NCBI RefSeq assembly: GCF_047229345.1
Contig: NZ_JBFTER010000009.1
Span: forward strand, 13,942-77,941
Source of the DNA: Cellulomonas_A sp047229345
GTDB taxonomy: Bacteria > Actinomycetota > Actinomycetes > Actinomycetales > Cellulomonadaceae
DNA: 64,000 nt
Direction: 5' to 3'
The notes beneath the pieces were generated by a model, which worked only from the letters and a program-made list of their open reading frames with translations, made no database searches and was not told the origin of the DNA. The position numbers and the translations under genes are program-made. Shown here in pieces: positions 8,610 through 16,345 of this stretch; within the stretch, counting starts at the first letter, position 1; the number at the start of each line of letters is the position of its first letter.

Positions 8610-8942
8610 TCAGGGGCGGGGCGCGTACATGATGACGGCGACACCGAGCAGGCAGATCGCGGCGCCGGTGACGTCCCAGCGGTCGGGCTGGAACTTGTCG
8701 ACGACCATGCCCCAGGCCAGGGAGCCGGCGACGAAGACCCCGCCGTACGCGGCGAGGATGCGCCCGAAGCTCGCGTCCGGCTGCAGGGTCGCGACGAACC
8801 CGTAGGCGCCGAGGGCCACGACGCCGGCGCCGATCCACAGGGCGCCGCGGTGCTCGCGGACGCCCTGCCAGACCAGCCACGCACCGCCGATCTCGGCGAG
8901 GGCCGCCACGGCGAAGAGGGTGAGGGAACGCAGCAACGTCAT
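8610..8942 (-). CDS. YnfA family inner-membrane protein
   Basis: 110 residues, the standard length for this UPF0060 family, with four hydrophobic helices (about 5-25, 33-52, 62-80, 90-107). Family signatures visible include AEIGGAWLVW near the start, ALGAYGFVATLQPDASFGRILAAYGGVFVAGSLAWGM in two stretches, and the closing GAAICLLGVAVIMY. YnfA proteins belong to the drug/metabolite transporter superfamily and are related to small multidrug transporters. It looks like a stand-alone gene. Confidence 0.92.
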   Translation of the reverse strand: MTLLRSLTLFAVAALAEIGGAWLVWQGVREHRGALWIGAGVVALGAYGFVATLQPDASFGRILAAYGGVFVAGSLAWGMVVDKFQPDRWDVTGAAICLLGVAVIMYAPRP

Positions 8943-9028
8943 GGGTGCAGTCTCCCGGGGTCAGCTCCCGACCGTCGCGCGCGAGCACCCGCACATGCTT
9001 TCCTCCGGGGCCACGGCGTGCCGTCGGC

Positions 9029-10621
9029 TCAGCTCCCGGCCCGGCGCCGGAGCAGCAGGACCGCCGCGCCCACGGCGGTCGTACCGAGCGCGAGCGCCAG
9101 CAACGAGCCCGTCGGGCCTCCCGTCGCGGGGAGCGCCGCGAGCTGGGAGCTGTCGTCCGGGGTGCCGGGCGCGCCGGGACCGACGGGCCCGGGCGCCGAG
9201 GGGGACGGGGACGGGACCGGCGGGGTGGGTGACGGGGTGGGTGTGGGCGTCGCGCCGCCGAGCCAGGTGTTGACCACGGTGCAGACGATCACCTCGCCGG
9301 CCGCCACGGTGAGGGTGTCGTCCGAGAGGATCCCGCCGTCACAGGTCCACGCGCCGGGGGAGTACCCGTCGGGGCCCCCGGACTCGGACAACACGTAGTC
9401 GCCCGGGGCCACAGGGGCGGCGACGACGCCGGGGTCCCCGGTCGCCCCGGACACCGCCGTCGGGCCGTCCGCGGTGAGGGTCCAGTCCTCGGGAGCGGCC
9501 GGTCCGCCGCCCGCGGTCTGCTTGACGAGCGTCACCGTGCCCGTCGCGGACGGGCACGACACGGTGGTGTCGAAGGCGAAGTCGTGCAGCTCACGCGGGG
9601 TGGTGCCCAACGCACCCGTGGCGTGCTCGAAGTTCCGGGCGACGACGTTGCCCTGGAGGTTGATCGTGGTGTCCCACGACAGGTCGGCGAACGGGGCGTA
9701 CACGGTCCCCTCGACGGCTCCGGCGCCGGTGTACCGCGCGGACGTGGCCTCCGGGAGGTTCCACAGCATGTACGGAGCCTGCACACCGCCGACACCCGTG
9801 AGCTGAGGGGCACGTCCGTCGAGCCGCTCGCCCAGGACGTTCACCACGAGCGGGGTGCTCGCCGTCGGCACCGGCGAGAAGCCGAGCGTCGACAGGCTCC
9901 CGAGGTCGGGGCCGCTGATCGTCAGGACGTTCGTGACGCCCGGGGTCAGCTGGAGGACCGCGTTGGTGCCGGGCGGCGCGGGCAGGGTCACGGGGTTGCC
10001 GTTCGCGTCGAGCAGGCGCGTGTTGACCGGGCACGCGGCGAGCTCGGTGGACAGGGCCCGGTAGCGGGTGAACGCGGCGGTGAGGTCCAGGCCGGGCACG
10101 GGGTCGTCGACCGTGGCGGGGTCCTGCCCGATGCGGCCCTCGACCCGCGGCTCCGACTCGTAGGCCGCCCCCTCGGGGACGACGCGCCAGGGCAGGTCGG
10201 GGACGCCGTTCTGGTCGGTGTTCCGCAAGTCGAACGTGGCGGGGTCGCCGAAGACGCGGATCTGGCCCTGCTCGACCCGGAGGATGTTCTGGGTGGCGGG
10301 CCACACGATCTCGCCCCCGACGAGCAGGCCGATGCCGCCCGTCCGGCCGATGTCGGTCTGGAACGCGACGTTGTACGTCGACGCGAACGTCAGGTCCCCG
10401 CCGGTCGCGATCGACCCCTCGGACTCGTCCGCCGCCAGCAGCGTGTCGCCCTCGACGAACACCGAGAACCCGCCGTTGGCCGCGGGCACGGTTCCCAGCG
10501 TCACCGGGTTGACCGGCGGGACGTCCGCGCGTGCCGGCGGCGCGAGCACCGTGAGCGCGAGGAAGCACACCGCGAGCGTCCCCAGCCCTCGACCTCGGCG
10601 TCGCCGCATCCACCGATGCAA
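9029..10621 (-). CDS. LPXTG-anchored surface protein with choice-of-anchor A domain
   Basis: 530 residues. A basic signal peptide (MRRRRGRG then a hydrophobic core) is cut after PPARA near residue 32. Residues about 35-350 resemble the choice-of-anchor A domain seen in many cell-wall proteins (GNVVARNFEHATGAL near its end). A SpaA/prealbumin-like beta domain follows (about 365-455, TGTVTLVKQTAGG to IVCTVVNTW), then a Pro/Thr/Ser linker with PTPTP repeats. The C-terminus has the sortase signal LPATGG at 497-502, a hydrophobic helix and a positive tail LLRRRAGS. It should be covalently attached to peptidoglycan by a housekeeping sortase, none of which is encoded in this window. Ligand or adhesive role unknown. 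Confidence 0.88.
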   Translation of the reverse strand: MHRWMRRRRGRGLGTLAVCFLALTVLAPPARADVPPVNPVTLGTVPAANGGFSVFVEGDTLLAADESEGSIATGGDLTFASTYNVAFQTDIGRTGGIGLLVGGEIVWPATQNILRVEQGQIRVFGDPATFDLRNTDQNGVPDLPWRVVPEGAAYESEPRVEGRIGQDPATVDDPVPGLDLTAAFTRYRALSTELAACPVNTRLLDANGNPVTLPAPPGTNAVLQLTPGVTNVLTISGPDLGSLSTLGFSPVPTASTPLVVNVLGERLDGRAPQLTGVGGVQAPYMLWNLPEATSARYTGAGAVEGTVYAPFADLSWDTTINLQGNVVARNFEHATGALGTTPRELHDFAFDTTVSCPSATGTVTLVKQTAGGGPAAPEDWTLTADGPTAVSGATGDPGVVAAPVAPGDYVLSESGGPDGYSPGAWTCDGGILSDDTLTVAAGEVIVCTVVNTWLGGATPTPTPSPTPPVPSPSPSAPGPVGPGAPGTPDDSSQLAALPATGGPTGSLLALALGTTAVGAAVLLLRRRAGS

Positions 10622-10736
10622 TCAGCGGGTCGGCCGTGAGGCAACCCCGGCTGTGGGACGGCCCTCAGCGTCGTGCCGCGGTCGTCGAGCAGCGCGCCGA
10701 GGTGGGACACGACGCGGTGGTCCGGCTCAGGCTCCG

Positions 10737-11393
10737 TCAGGCCAGTGCGTCGGTGTCGGCCACGACCTTCGTGCCGTGCCGCACCGCGAGCGCGAGGACC
10801 ACGAGCGCGCCGGCGAAGGCGACGGGCCACCACTGGAGCTCGAGGCGCGGCTCGAACCAGGCGGCGGGGACGTTGCCGAGCTCACGCTCGACGGCCCGTC
10901 GCGCAGCCAGCACGGGGAGGGCCGTGGCCAGCGCCCAGCCGGCCGCGACCGTGAGGGCGGTGGCGGTCACGCGGCCGGCGTTGCCGGCGGCGAACGGTCG
11001 CCCGCTCGAGGTGGAGCGGACGACGGGGAGCAGGAGCAGGACGACGACGCCCGCGGTCAGCCACGCGATCCAGCCGGGCGCGGCGGCGAGACGCGCGGTG
11101 AGCGGGTCGGCGTGCTCGAGCCACATCATCAGGCCGCCGCCCGGGGCGGTCGGCATGCGCTCCATGGTCGCCGTCTCGTCGACGATCAGCCCCGTCTGGG
11201 GCATGTCGTCGGGCAGGGACGGCGTCACGCGTACGGGGACCGAGACGACCCACGTCGCGTCGGTGGCGGCCCGCGCCGCGATGCTCACGCCCTGAGCGAT
11301 GCCCAGCAGGGCGAGGACCGTCACCGCGCCGACCACGATCGCTGACGTCATGCTGCCCTGCTCCCGAGCGGGGCTCTCGCTCGACGTGGCCAT
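10737..11393 (-). CDS. DUF2975-family membrane protein
   Basis: 218 residues from ATG 11393, which has GAGGGAG upstream; an open extension to 11615 crosses the repeat region and is rejected. Four hydrophobic helices are visible (about 20-42, 102-122, 140-165, 185-205). The segment SSGRPFAAGNAGRVTATAL before helix 3 is characteristic of DUF2975. Many DUF2975 genes are paired with a small Xre-type HTH gene, which is absent here. Two 18-bp direct repeats directly upstream suggest regulation by an unlinked repressor. Function unknown. Confidence 0.78.
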   Translation of the reverse strand: MATSSESPAREQGSMTSAIVVGAVTVLALLGIAQGVSIAARAATDATWVVSVPVRVTPSLPDDMPQTGLIVDETATMERMPTAPGGGLMMWLEHADPLTARLAAAPGWIAWLTAGVVVLLLLPVVRSTSSGRPFAAGNAGRVTATALTVAAGWALATALPVLAARRAVERELGNVPAAWFEPRLELQWWPVAFAGALVVLALAVRHGTKVVADTDALA

Positions 11394-11405
11394 CACCGCT
11401 CCCTC

Positions 11406-11453
11406 TCGACAGTCGATACGCCGTCCCCGGGTAGATCGACAGTCGATGCGCCG
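11406..11453. repeat. Two 18-bp direct repeats, probable tandem operator of the DUF2975 gene
   Basis: Copies at 11406-11423 and 11436-11453 read TCGACAGTCGATRCGCCG and differ at one base. They are spaced exactly 30 bp (three helical turns). Each contains the palindromic core TCGACAGTCGA. They lie 13-60 bp before the DUF2975 start codon, where a regulator would be expected to bind. Confidence 0.7.
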
Positions 11454-11551
11454 ACGTGAGGGCGGAAGCACCCGTCCGTGGTGGCCCTGGCGCGACACCA
11501 CCACGGACCGGCGCCCGGCCCCGTGTGCGAGGACCGGGCGCCGTCCGTGCG

Positions 11552-11917
11552 TCAGCCCTGCAGTGCACGCACCTCGATGCGGGACTCGAGGACCTTCGAA
11601 GCGCGCTCCGCCCACTGCACCGCCGCCTCCTCGTCGGCGACGTCGATCACCCAGAAGCCACCGACGTAGGCAGGGGCGTCCACGAAGGGGCCGGCAGTGC
11701 GAGCGGTCGTGCCGCCCGTCGCGTCGACGGTGACGGCGGTCGACGGCGGCATGAGCCCGCCGGCGACGACGAACGCGCCGGAGCTCGTCAGGTCCGCGTT
11801 GAAGGCATCCATCTCGGCGACCACGGCCGCGAGCGCGGCCGGGTCCATGTCCTGCATCGACTGCATGGTCGGCTCCTCGGCGGAGTCGTGCGGCACGGTG
11901 AGGAAGTACTGCGGCAT
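11552..11917 (-). CDS. YciI/DGPF-family protein
   Basis: 121 residues starting MPQYFLTVPHD, with the DGPF-equivalent motif GPFVDAPAYVGGFWVIDV (about 77-95) and the usual helix DEEAAVQWAERA after it. Distantly similar in design to the YciI protein at 5748-6146, but here no sigma factor gene is adjacent, so it is an orphan member. GGGAGGGACCCC precedes the start. Function unknown. Confidence 0.85.
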   Translation of the reverse strand: MPQYFLTVPHDSAEEPTMQSMQDMDPAALAAVVAEMDAFNADLTSSGAFVVAGGLMPPSTAVTVDATGGTTARTAGPFVDAPAYVGGFWVIDVADEEAAVQWAERASKVLESRIEVRALQG

Positions 11918-12052
11918 GGGGTCCCTCCCAGGTGGTCCCGTCGGTGCTGTCGAAGGTTCCGACCCCGTGACCTGCCGAAACTCATCGCGGGCGCAACAGC
12001 CGGCGACGACCTGGTCGGGCGCGACTCGTGCTCCGCGGGTGTGCGAGGCGGG

Positions 12053-12793
12053 TCAGGGGCGGCGGCCTGCTCGGCGCGCGATGTCGGGCTCGGGGTCGTC
12101 GCGGAGGGCGGCGGAGACCTCCGGGTCGCCTGGACGCAGTGCGACGAGGGCCCGTCGCACCGCCGTCGAGCGGTCCCGTGCCAGGTTCATGACGACGTCG
12201 CGCGGGGTACGGGGGTTTCCCGCGGCAGCCGCACGCACCGCTGCGGTCTTGTCGCTGGCGAGCTCGCGCAACGGGGTCCCGGTCACCCTGTCGGAACCGG
12301 CGACCTCGGCGCGGACTCGGGGAGAGGGATCCGCCGCGAGGTGGACCGGGATCTGCTGCCACGGAGAGCTCCACAGCAGCTGCAGGCGGACGTCGACGTG
12401 CGGGTCGCCGGCCAGGGCCGTGCTCATCTCCAGCGTGAGGTCCCGTCGTCGGGCAAGTGCCTCGCGTACGTCGGGGCGCGGGGACCGCAGCGCGGTCTCG
12501 CGCACGGCCGGGTCCGGGGACGTGTTCTGGGCGGCGGTCCACCGCACGCGCCAAAGAGGGTCGTCCATCAAGTGCCCGAGGAGCCCGGCCGGGCATGCGG
12601 GGTTGTCCGCCAACCGCTCGCGAACCTCCCGGTCCCGGTCGCCGGCGAGCGCGCCGGCCGCAGAAGCGGTCAGGTCGTCGCGACCGGCCACGACCCGGCG
12701 GACCCGCGGGCTCGGGTCCGCGGCGAGGGCGCCCATCTCGTCGTCGGACAGCGAGGGTGCCGAGGCGCGGAGCTCGCGATCCGCGACCGTCAT
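12053..12793 (-). CDS. LRV/HEAT-type repeat protein
   Basis: 246 residues from ATG 12793, chosen because GGGAGG lies 8 nt upstream and the 50-residue upstream extension has poor coding character. The protein is made of about eight alpha-helical repeats of 23-25 residues with the pattern LAxDPxPxVRxxVAxxxxx, for example LAADPSPRVRRVVAGRDD, LMDDPLWRVRWTAAQN and LASDKTAAVRAAAAGNP. This is the leucine-rich-repeat-variant style of HEAT-like superhelix, normally a protein-binding scaffold. No signal peptide. The partner is unknown. Confidence 0.8.
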   Translation of the reverse strand: MTVADRELRASAPSLSDDEMGALAADPSPRVRRVVAGRDDLTASAAGALAGDRDREVRERLADNPACPAGLLGHLMDDPLWRVRWTAAQNTSPDPAVRETALRSPRPDVREALARRRDLTLEMSTALAGDPHVDVRLQLLWSSPWQQIPVHLAADPSPRVRAEVAGSDRVTGTPLRELASDKTAAVRAAAAGNPRTPRDVVMNLARDRSTAVRRALVALRPGDPEVSAALRDDPEPDIARRAGRRP

Positions 12794-12977
12794 GGATCGA
12801 GCCTCCCAGAGCCGTGCTGCACCCACGCGCCCCGGCACGGGTGAGTTCGTCGGCCGCTCGGACCGCAGCGACGCCGGCGCCGATGGCGGTGCACCTCGAC
12901 GAAGGCGAAGAACTCGTCGTGCCGAGGAGGCTCGCTTGCTCATGGTCAGCCGGACGCTGCCGACCGATCGCAGCCCT

Positions 12978-13679
12978 TCAGGTCATAACGCTGTGCAGCA
13001 GCACCTCTCCTGCAGCACCCAGCGGCAGGACCAGCAGCAGCCACGCCGCAGCGGCGCGAACGCCTCGAGCACGTGGACCAGCCGCCCGCGCCGCTGACGC
13101 CGTAGCGCCGAGCCCCGCCACCAGGACGGCGCCGAGGACACAGAAGACGACGGCATCGCCCGGGTAGCGCAGGTAGACGCCGTATGTGACCACACCCTCG
13201 GCGAGGAAGACCCCACCCAGCAGCGCCGCCCCCAGCGTGGCTGTGCGCAGCGAACGGGCACGCCGCCAGCACCACCCGGCCGCCCCCAGCACCGGCCCGC
13301 CGAGCACACCCGTGGCGGCCCACATCAGGACCATGGCCGGGTTGACGCCGAAGCCCCGCAGCGCGGACGTGACGTAGTAGCCGGCGACCTCTCCGAAGCA
13401 CACCAGGACACCCGCCAGGACCGCGCTCCAGGGTCGCCTGCTCCACGCGCCGACCAGGAATGCGGGAGCCACCCAGGGGCCCACCGCGTTGGCCAGTCCC
13501 GCGAACGGCCACGGCAGCACCGTCTGCAAGCCGGACGTCGCCGCCCCCCACGCCACACCGACCACGACCGCCGCGCCGAGCACCAGTGCTGCGCCCAACC
13601 CCTCGCCCTGGCCGAGGCGCCGCCCGACCCCGGCTGGTGCGGTGCGCGGGGCTATCGTCGTGACGGCAGTTTCGCTCAT
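12978..13679 (-). CDS. Polytopic membrane protein (DUF6518-like)
   Basis: 233 residues from ATG 13679 (an ATG 18 bp upstream is equally possible; neither has a strong ribosome binding site). About seven hydrophobic helices run from VLGAAVVVGVAWGAA to AAAWLLLVLPLGAAGEVLL. The arrangement, with GYYVTSALRGFG in the middle and YLRYPGDAVVFCVLGAVL near the end, resembles actinobacterial DUF6518 proteins. That assignment is from memory and not verified. Last recognisable single-copy gene before the palindrome-punctuated accessory region. Confidence 0.65.
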   Translation of the reverse strand: MSETAVTTIAPRTAPAGVGRRLGQGEGLGAALVLGAAVVVGVAWGAATSGLQTVLPWPFAGLANAVGPWVAPAFLVGAWSRRPWSAVLAGVLVCFGEVAGYYVTSALRGFGVNPAMVLMWAATGVLGGPVLGAAGWCWRRARSLRTATLGAALLGGVFLAEGVVTYGVYLRYPGDAVVFCVLGAVLVAGLGATASAARAAGPRARGVRAAAAWLLLVLPLGAAGEVLLHSVMT

Positions 13680-13871
13680 GGTCGAACGCTGCAGCACAGC
13701 AGGTGGCTCTGACGTCGCCGCGTGGTCGGATCACCGACGCACGGTCCTCATCCCGCGGTCTGACAGACGGGCGTCAGCCATCGCTCACCCACGGCCGCGC
13801 GCTCGGCAGCGGGGGTGCCGGCGACGGCGCCGCACCGACCAGCGGCACACATGAGCCCGCCGCCAGGTGGG

Positions 13872-13897
13872 TGCACGGAGACGATCGTCTAGGTGCA
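13872..13897 (+). repeat. 26-bp palindromic element, copy 1
   Basis: TGCACG-GA-GAC-GATC-GTC-TA-GGTGCA: outer 6-bp arms, 2-nt spacers, 3-bp inner arms and a 4-nt centre. Shares the architecture TGYACY-N2-RAC-GAWN-GTY-N2-RGTRCR with the other five copies. Confidence 0.75.
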
Positions 13898-13974
13898 CGT
13901 TTCTCCGGGCGAGTGGCCGGTGCTGCGCGGTGATGAGGGGGAGCCCCAGCTTGCGAAGGCGTCGAGCTTCCTCA

Positions 13975-14000
13975 GCCATGCCGATGAAAGTTTGAGTACA
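13975..14000 (+). repeat. 26-bp palindromic element, copy 2 (degenerate left arm)
   Basis: The centre and right arm GAAA-GTT-TG-AGTACA match the family, while the left outer arm (GCCATG) has decayed. The ATG of the 27-codon minus-strand fragment overlaps this arm. Confidence 0.55.
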
Positions 14001-14192
14001 TGTACGCGTAGCGGGGTGCCAGGGTCCTGCGGAACAGCCGTACGCGTGGGAGCCTGCGCTGGGCCAACTCAGTGCGTCGAGAAGGTGCCGAGCTACGGTG
14101 CGCACCGAGCTCGGCTGCCCGGGCGGGTGGGCGCGGGCGGCGCTGTGTCCCGGCGGGCGAAGCGTGAAGAGAGCGACGAGCGCGAGGTGGCG

Positions 14193-14402
14193 ATGTCCAG
14201 GAGCCGACTGATCGATCAGTGGGAGAGCGACCTTCCCGGCCTGTCGAACGACGGCGTCCGGGACCGCGTGCGGGTGGCGCGGGAGAGCGCCGAGCAGTCG
14301 GTCGCTCGAGGTGCGGGTCGGAACCCGAAGGCGGCCCGGATGTGGCGGGCGAAGCTGCAGGCGGCCGAGGCTGAGCTGGAGCGTCGCGGGCTGCGCCCCT
14401 AG
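14193..14402 (+). CDS. Small conserved-looking hypothetical protein, 69 aa
   Basis: Short, charged, helical protein starting MSRSRLIDQWESDLPGLSND and ending ELERRGLRP. GAGGTGG lies 4-10 nt before the ATG, and codon bias is strongly actinobacterial. The second half (RNPKAARMWRAKLQAAEAEL) predicts a single amphipathic helix. I do not recognise a named family. The next palindrome copy begins 10 bp after its stop codon, so the gene sits between two copies like a cassette. Confidence 0.65.
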   Translation: MSRSRLIDQWESDLPGLSNDGVRDRVRVARESAEQSVARGAGRNPKAARMWRAKLQAAEAELERRGLRP

Positions 14403-14412
14403 GGGTTTCCGC

Positions 14413-14438
14413 TGTACCTGGACGATGGTTCGGGTGCA
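14413..14438 (+). repeat. 26-bp palindromic element, copy 3
   Basis: TGTACC-TG-GAC-GATG-GTT-CG-GGTGCA. Lies between the stop of the 69-aa gene and the end of the HEAT-repeat gene. The asymmetric centre GATG shows the same orientation as copies 2, 4 and 5. Confidence 0.75.
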
Positions 14439-14478
14439 TGTCTCACGGCCCAGGGCCTTTCTCGGCGCCGGGAGAGGT

Positions 14479-15879
14479 TCAGGACGCGCTGGTGCTCTCA
14501 TGACTAGCGGCGCCCGGCGCCTCTACTCCGGCGTCCCGGCGCAGGCTCGCGCGGGTGATGTCGACAGCGCACTCCGTCGCGTCGTCGGCCTTCTCCGGAC
14601 CGAGTCGGGTCCAGGCGACCGCGACGTGAGTCGCCGCGCTCTCGCCGGCGCGCAGCCCGGGCAACAGCCAGCCGAGGCCGCGGAGGTTCGCCTCCGCGCC
14701 GTAGGAGGGCGGCGTCTGCCCGCTGAACGACCCCCGCCACGACGGCGCCTGAAGCCCCGCAACCAGCTCGTCGTCGAAGGCGTCGTGCGCGGGCCCGCCG
14801 ACGGCCAGCGCGTGGTCGGGGTCCGCGAACAGCGTCGCCGCGAGGTGCCAGCCGCCGCCGCGCACACCCTCCATGCCGTCCGACAGCTGCGCGTGGACAC
14901 GGATCGTCCCGGTGTCGATCCGGGCGTGCAGGCGCCACTCGATGCCCCAGCACGTGCACCGCGGGTGCTCGAGGAGCACGCTGTCGTAGGAGTAGGGCAC
15001 GACGAGGACGTCGATGGTGAGGCCGCCGACGTCGTCCCACCGGGCCGTGCGCGCCCCGGACGGCAGGACCGACGATGCGGACGGCACCCCGAGCGGGACC
15101 CCGCCGCAGGTCAGGCGGAGCGCGAGCGGGCCGAGCGGTGTGGCGATCCGCTCCGCGCTGTGGGCCCGAGCGAGATCGCGCACGACGCCGTCAGGGTCGT
15201 CGACGAGGTGTCGGGCGGCGCGCAGCGCGCGTGCCGGATCGACCCCGAAGCCGTCCTCCGCCACGAGGGCGTAGAGCGCGTAGAACCGGACGTCGGCGTC
15301 CGCGTCGTGGGTGAGGTGCTCGAGGGCGTCGAGCACCGCGGCGCTCGGACGGTCCGGGTCCGTCAGGCCCGGCAGCTGGAATGCCACGGTGACGCGGACT
15401 CCGTCGTCGGGGTGGTCGACGCGGCGCAGGAACTCCTCGAGCGACTCTCGCGCGCCGTTGAAGGCGAGCGCCTGCAGCAGGCTCCGCTCGGTCGCCGGGT
15501 CGCTCGTCGCGTGCAGCAGCGCGAGCAGGCGGGGGACAACCCGGTCGCTGAAGGGACGCCGGCGGGCCGCGTCGGCGGGGCCGAGCTCGCGCAGGATGCT
15601 GATGCCCAGGTCGCGCTCGTCCGGGTCGGTACTGGCCGTCGAGCGCAGCGCGAGGTCGAGCACGTCGTCGGTGGCGCGCCGGTGCAGCTCGAGCAGGTGG
15701 AGCGGCGGCGCGTCGCTGGTGCCGTGGCGTGCCTCCTCGAGCGCAGCCGCAACGAGAGTCGCGAGCGGCAGGTCGGAGAGCGAGTCCACGACGGCACCGT
15801 AGCCGCCGTGCTCCTCGGACCAGCGGCGCGCTCGCACCGACGGCGGAACGCGAAGTGCGCCAGTGGGTAGAGGTCTCAC
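14479..15879 (-). CDS. HEAT-repeat protein with unknown C-terminal domain
   Basis: Up to 466 residues. The true start may be a GTG near codon 31 (VDSLSDLPLATLV), since the first 30 residues are of low quality. Residues about 35-250 are HEAT-like helical pairs (DPDERDLGISILREL, DPATERSLLQALAFNG, DADVRFYALYALVAEDG, DPDGVVRDLARA). The C-terminal 200 residues form a separate beta-rich domain (CTCWGIEWRLHARIDTG, GGGWHLAATLFADPDHAL) I cannot name. No signal peptide or membrane segment. Its neighbours (SUFU and DUF6572-like genes) suggest an immunity- or defence-related context, but no function is shown by the sequence. Confidence 0.75.
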   Translation of the reverse strand: MRPLPTGALRVPPSVRARRWSEEHGGYGAVVDSLSDLPLATLVAAALEEARHGTSDAPPLHLLELHRRATDDVLDLALRSTASTDPDERDLGISILRELGPADAARRRPFSDRVVPRLLALLHATSDPATERSLLQALAFNGARESLEEFLRRVDHPDDGVRVTVAFQLPGLTDPDRPSAAVLDALEHLTHDADADVRFYALYALVAEDGFGVDPARALRAARHLVDDPDGVVRDLARAHSAERIATPLGPLALRLTCGGVPLGVPSASSVLPSGARTARWDDVGGLTIDVLVVPYSYDSVLLEHPRCTCWGIEWRLHARIDTGTIRVHAQLSDGMEGVRGGGWHLAATLFADPDHALAVGGPAHDAFDDELVAGLQAPSWRGSFSGQTPPSYGAEANLRGLGWLLPGLRAGESAATHVAVAWTRLGPEKADDATECAVDITRASLRRDAGVEAPGAASHESTSAS

Positions 15880-15941
15880 GGGGGGTGGGGGCGGAGGTGT
15901 CCGGCGACGCGCCGATCTCGACGGCAGTCACCGGACGGGGT

Positions 15942-16265
15942 TCACCGAGGGCGGTGCCGAACCGCCTTCGACGCTTCCTTCGCCGTGTGTCCGTGGCTGC
16001 GCAGGCAGATGTACTCCATCGCCTGTGCAACGGTGAGGTCGTCCGCGTTGGGATCGAGGATCCGCACGCCGTCCACCCAGTCGACGACCCAGCACAGGAC
16101 GCCCGGCTCCGGGGACCGGACCGTGACGCTGAACCCGCCCTCGAGCTCCGACCACGGCATCACCTCGACCTCGCCAGCGAATCCTTCCCCGGCGAGTCGC
16201 TCCAGGATCATGTCTGCGAACAGCTCGCCCGATAGCCCACCCCAGGAGTTGCGGCTCTCAGACAC
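15942..16265 (-). CDS. Hypothetical protein, 107 aa
   Basis: From the preferred GTG at 16265 the protein begins VSESRNSWGGLSGELFADM. The longer frame to 16343 would translate through palindrome copy 4, so it is not used. No strong ribosome binding site is visible. A mixed alpha/beta composition with EVEVMPWSELEGGFSVTV and CWVVDWVDGVRILDPNADDLTVAQAMEYI fits a small globular cytosolic protein. No family recognised. Size, solitary nature and neighbourhood are compatible with an immunity protein, but that is inference. Confidence 0.6.
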   Translation of the reverse strand: MSESRNSWGGLSGELFADMILERLAGEGFAGEVEVMPWSELEGGFSVTVRSPEPGVLCWVVDWVDGVRILDPNADDLTVAQAMEYICLRSHGHTAKEASKAVRHRPR

Positions 16266-16311
16266 AGGGCGAGCATGCCGCACACCGCTGAGCAGGAGAA
16301 CGCGCGCTACG

Positions 16312-16337
16312 TGCACCGAAACGAAAGTTGAGGTGCG
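16312..16337 (+). repeat. 26-bp palindromic element, copy 4
   Basis: TGCACC-GA-AAC-GAAA-GTT-GA-GGTGCG. Sits 8 bp beyond the stop codon of the SUFU gene and 47 bp before the GTG of the 107-aa gene. Confidence 0.78.
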
Positions 16338-16345
16338 TGTCACGC

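Larger units (their letters stand above)
13680..14192. other. Intergenic region with two copies of the 26-bp palindrome and a gene fragment
   Basis: About 510 bp without a convincing complete gene. Palindrome copies lie at 13872-13897 and 13975-14000. On the minus strand an ATG at 13979 opens a frame whose first 27 residues look coding (MAEEARRLRKLGL, then TAQHRPLARR), but it runs into the first palindrome and low-quality sequence to a stop near 13785. It is best read as a decayed cassette end. Confidence 0.5.

Noticed and set aside
16266..16343. Extension of the 107-aa protein to 16343
   Set aside because: It would translate a palindrome copy that is also found at other loci outside coding sequence.
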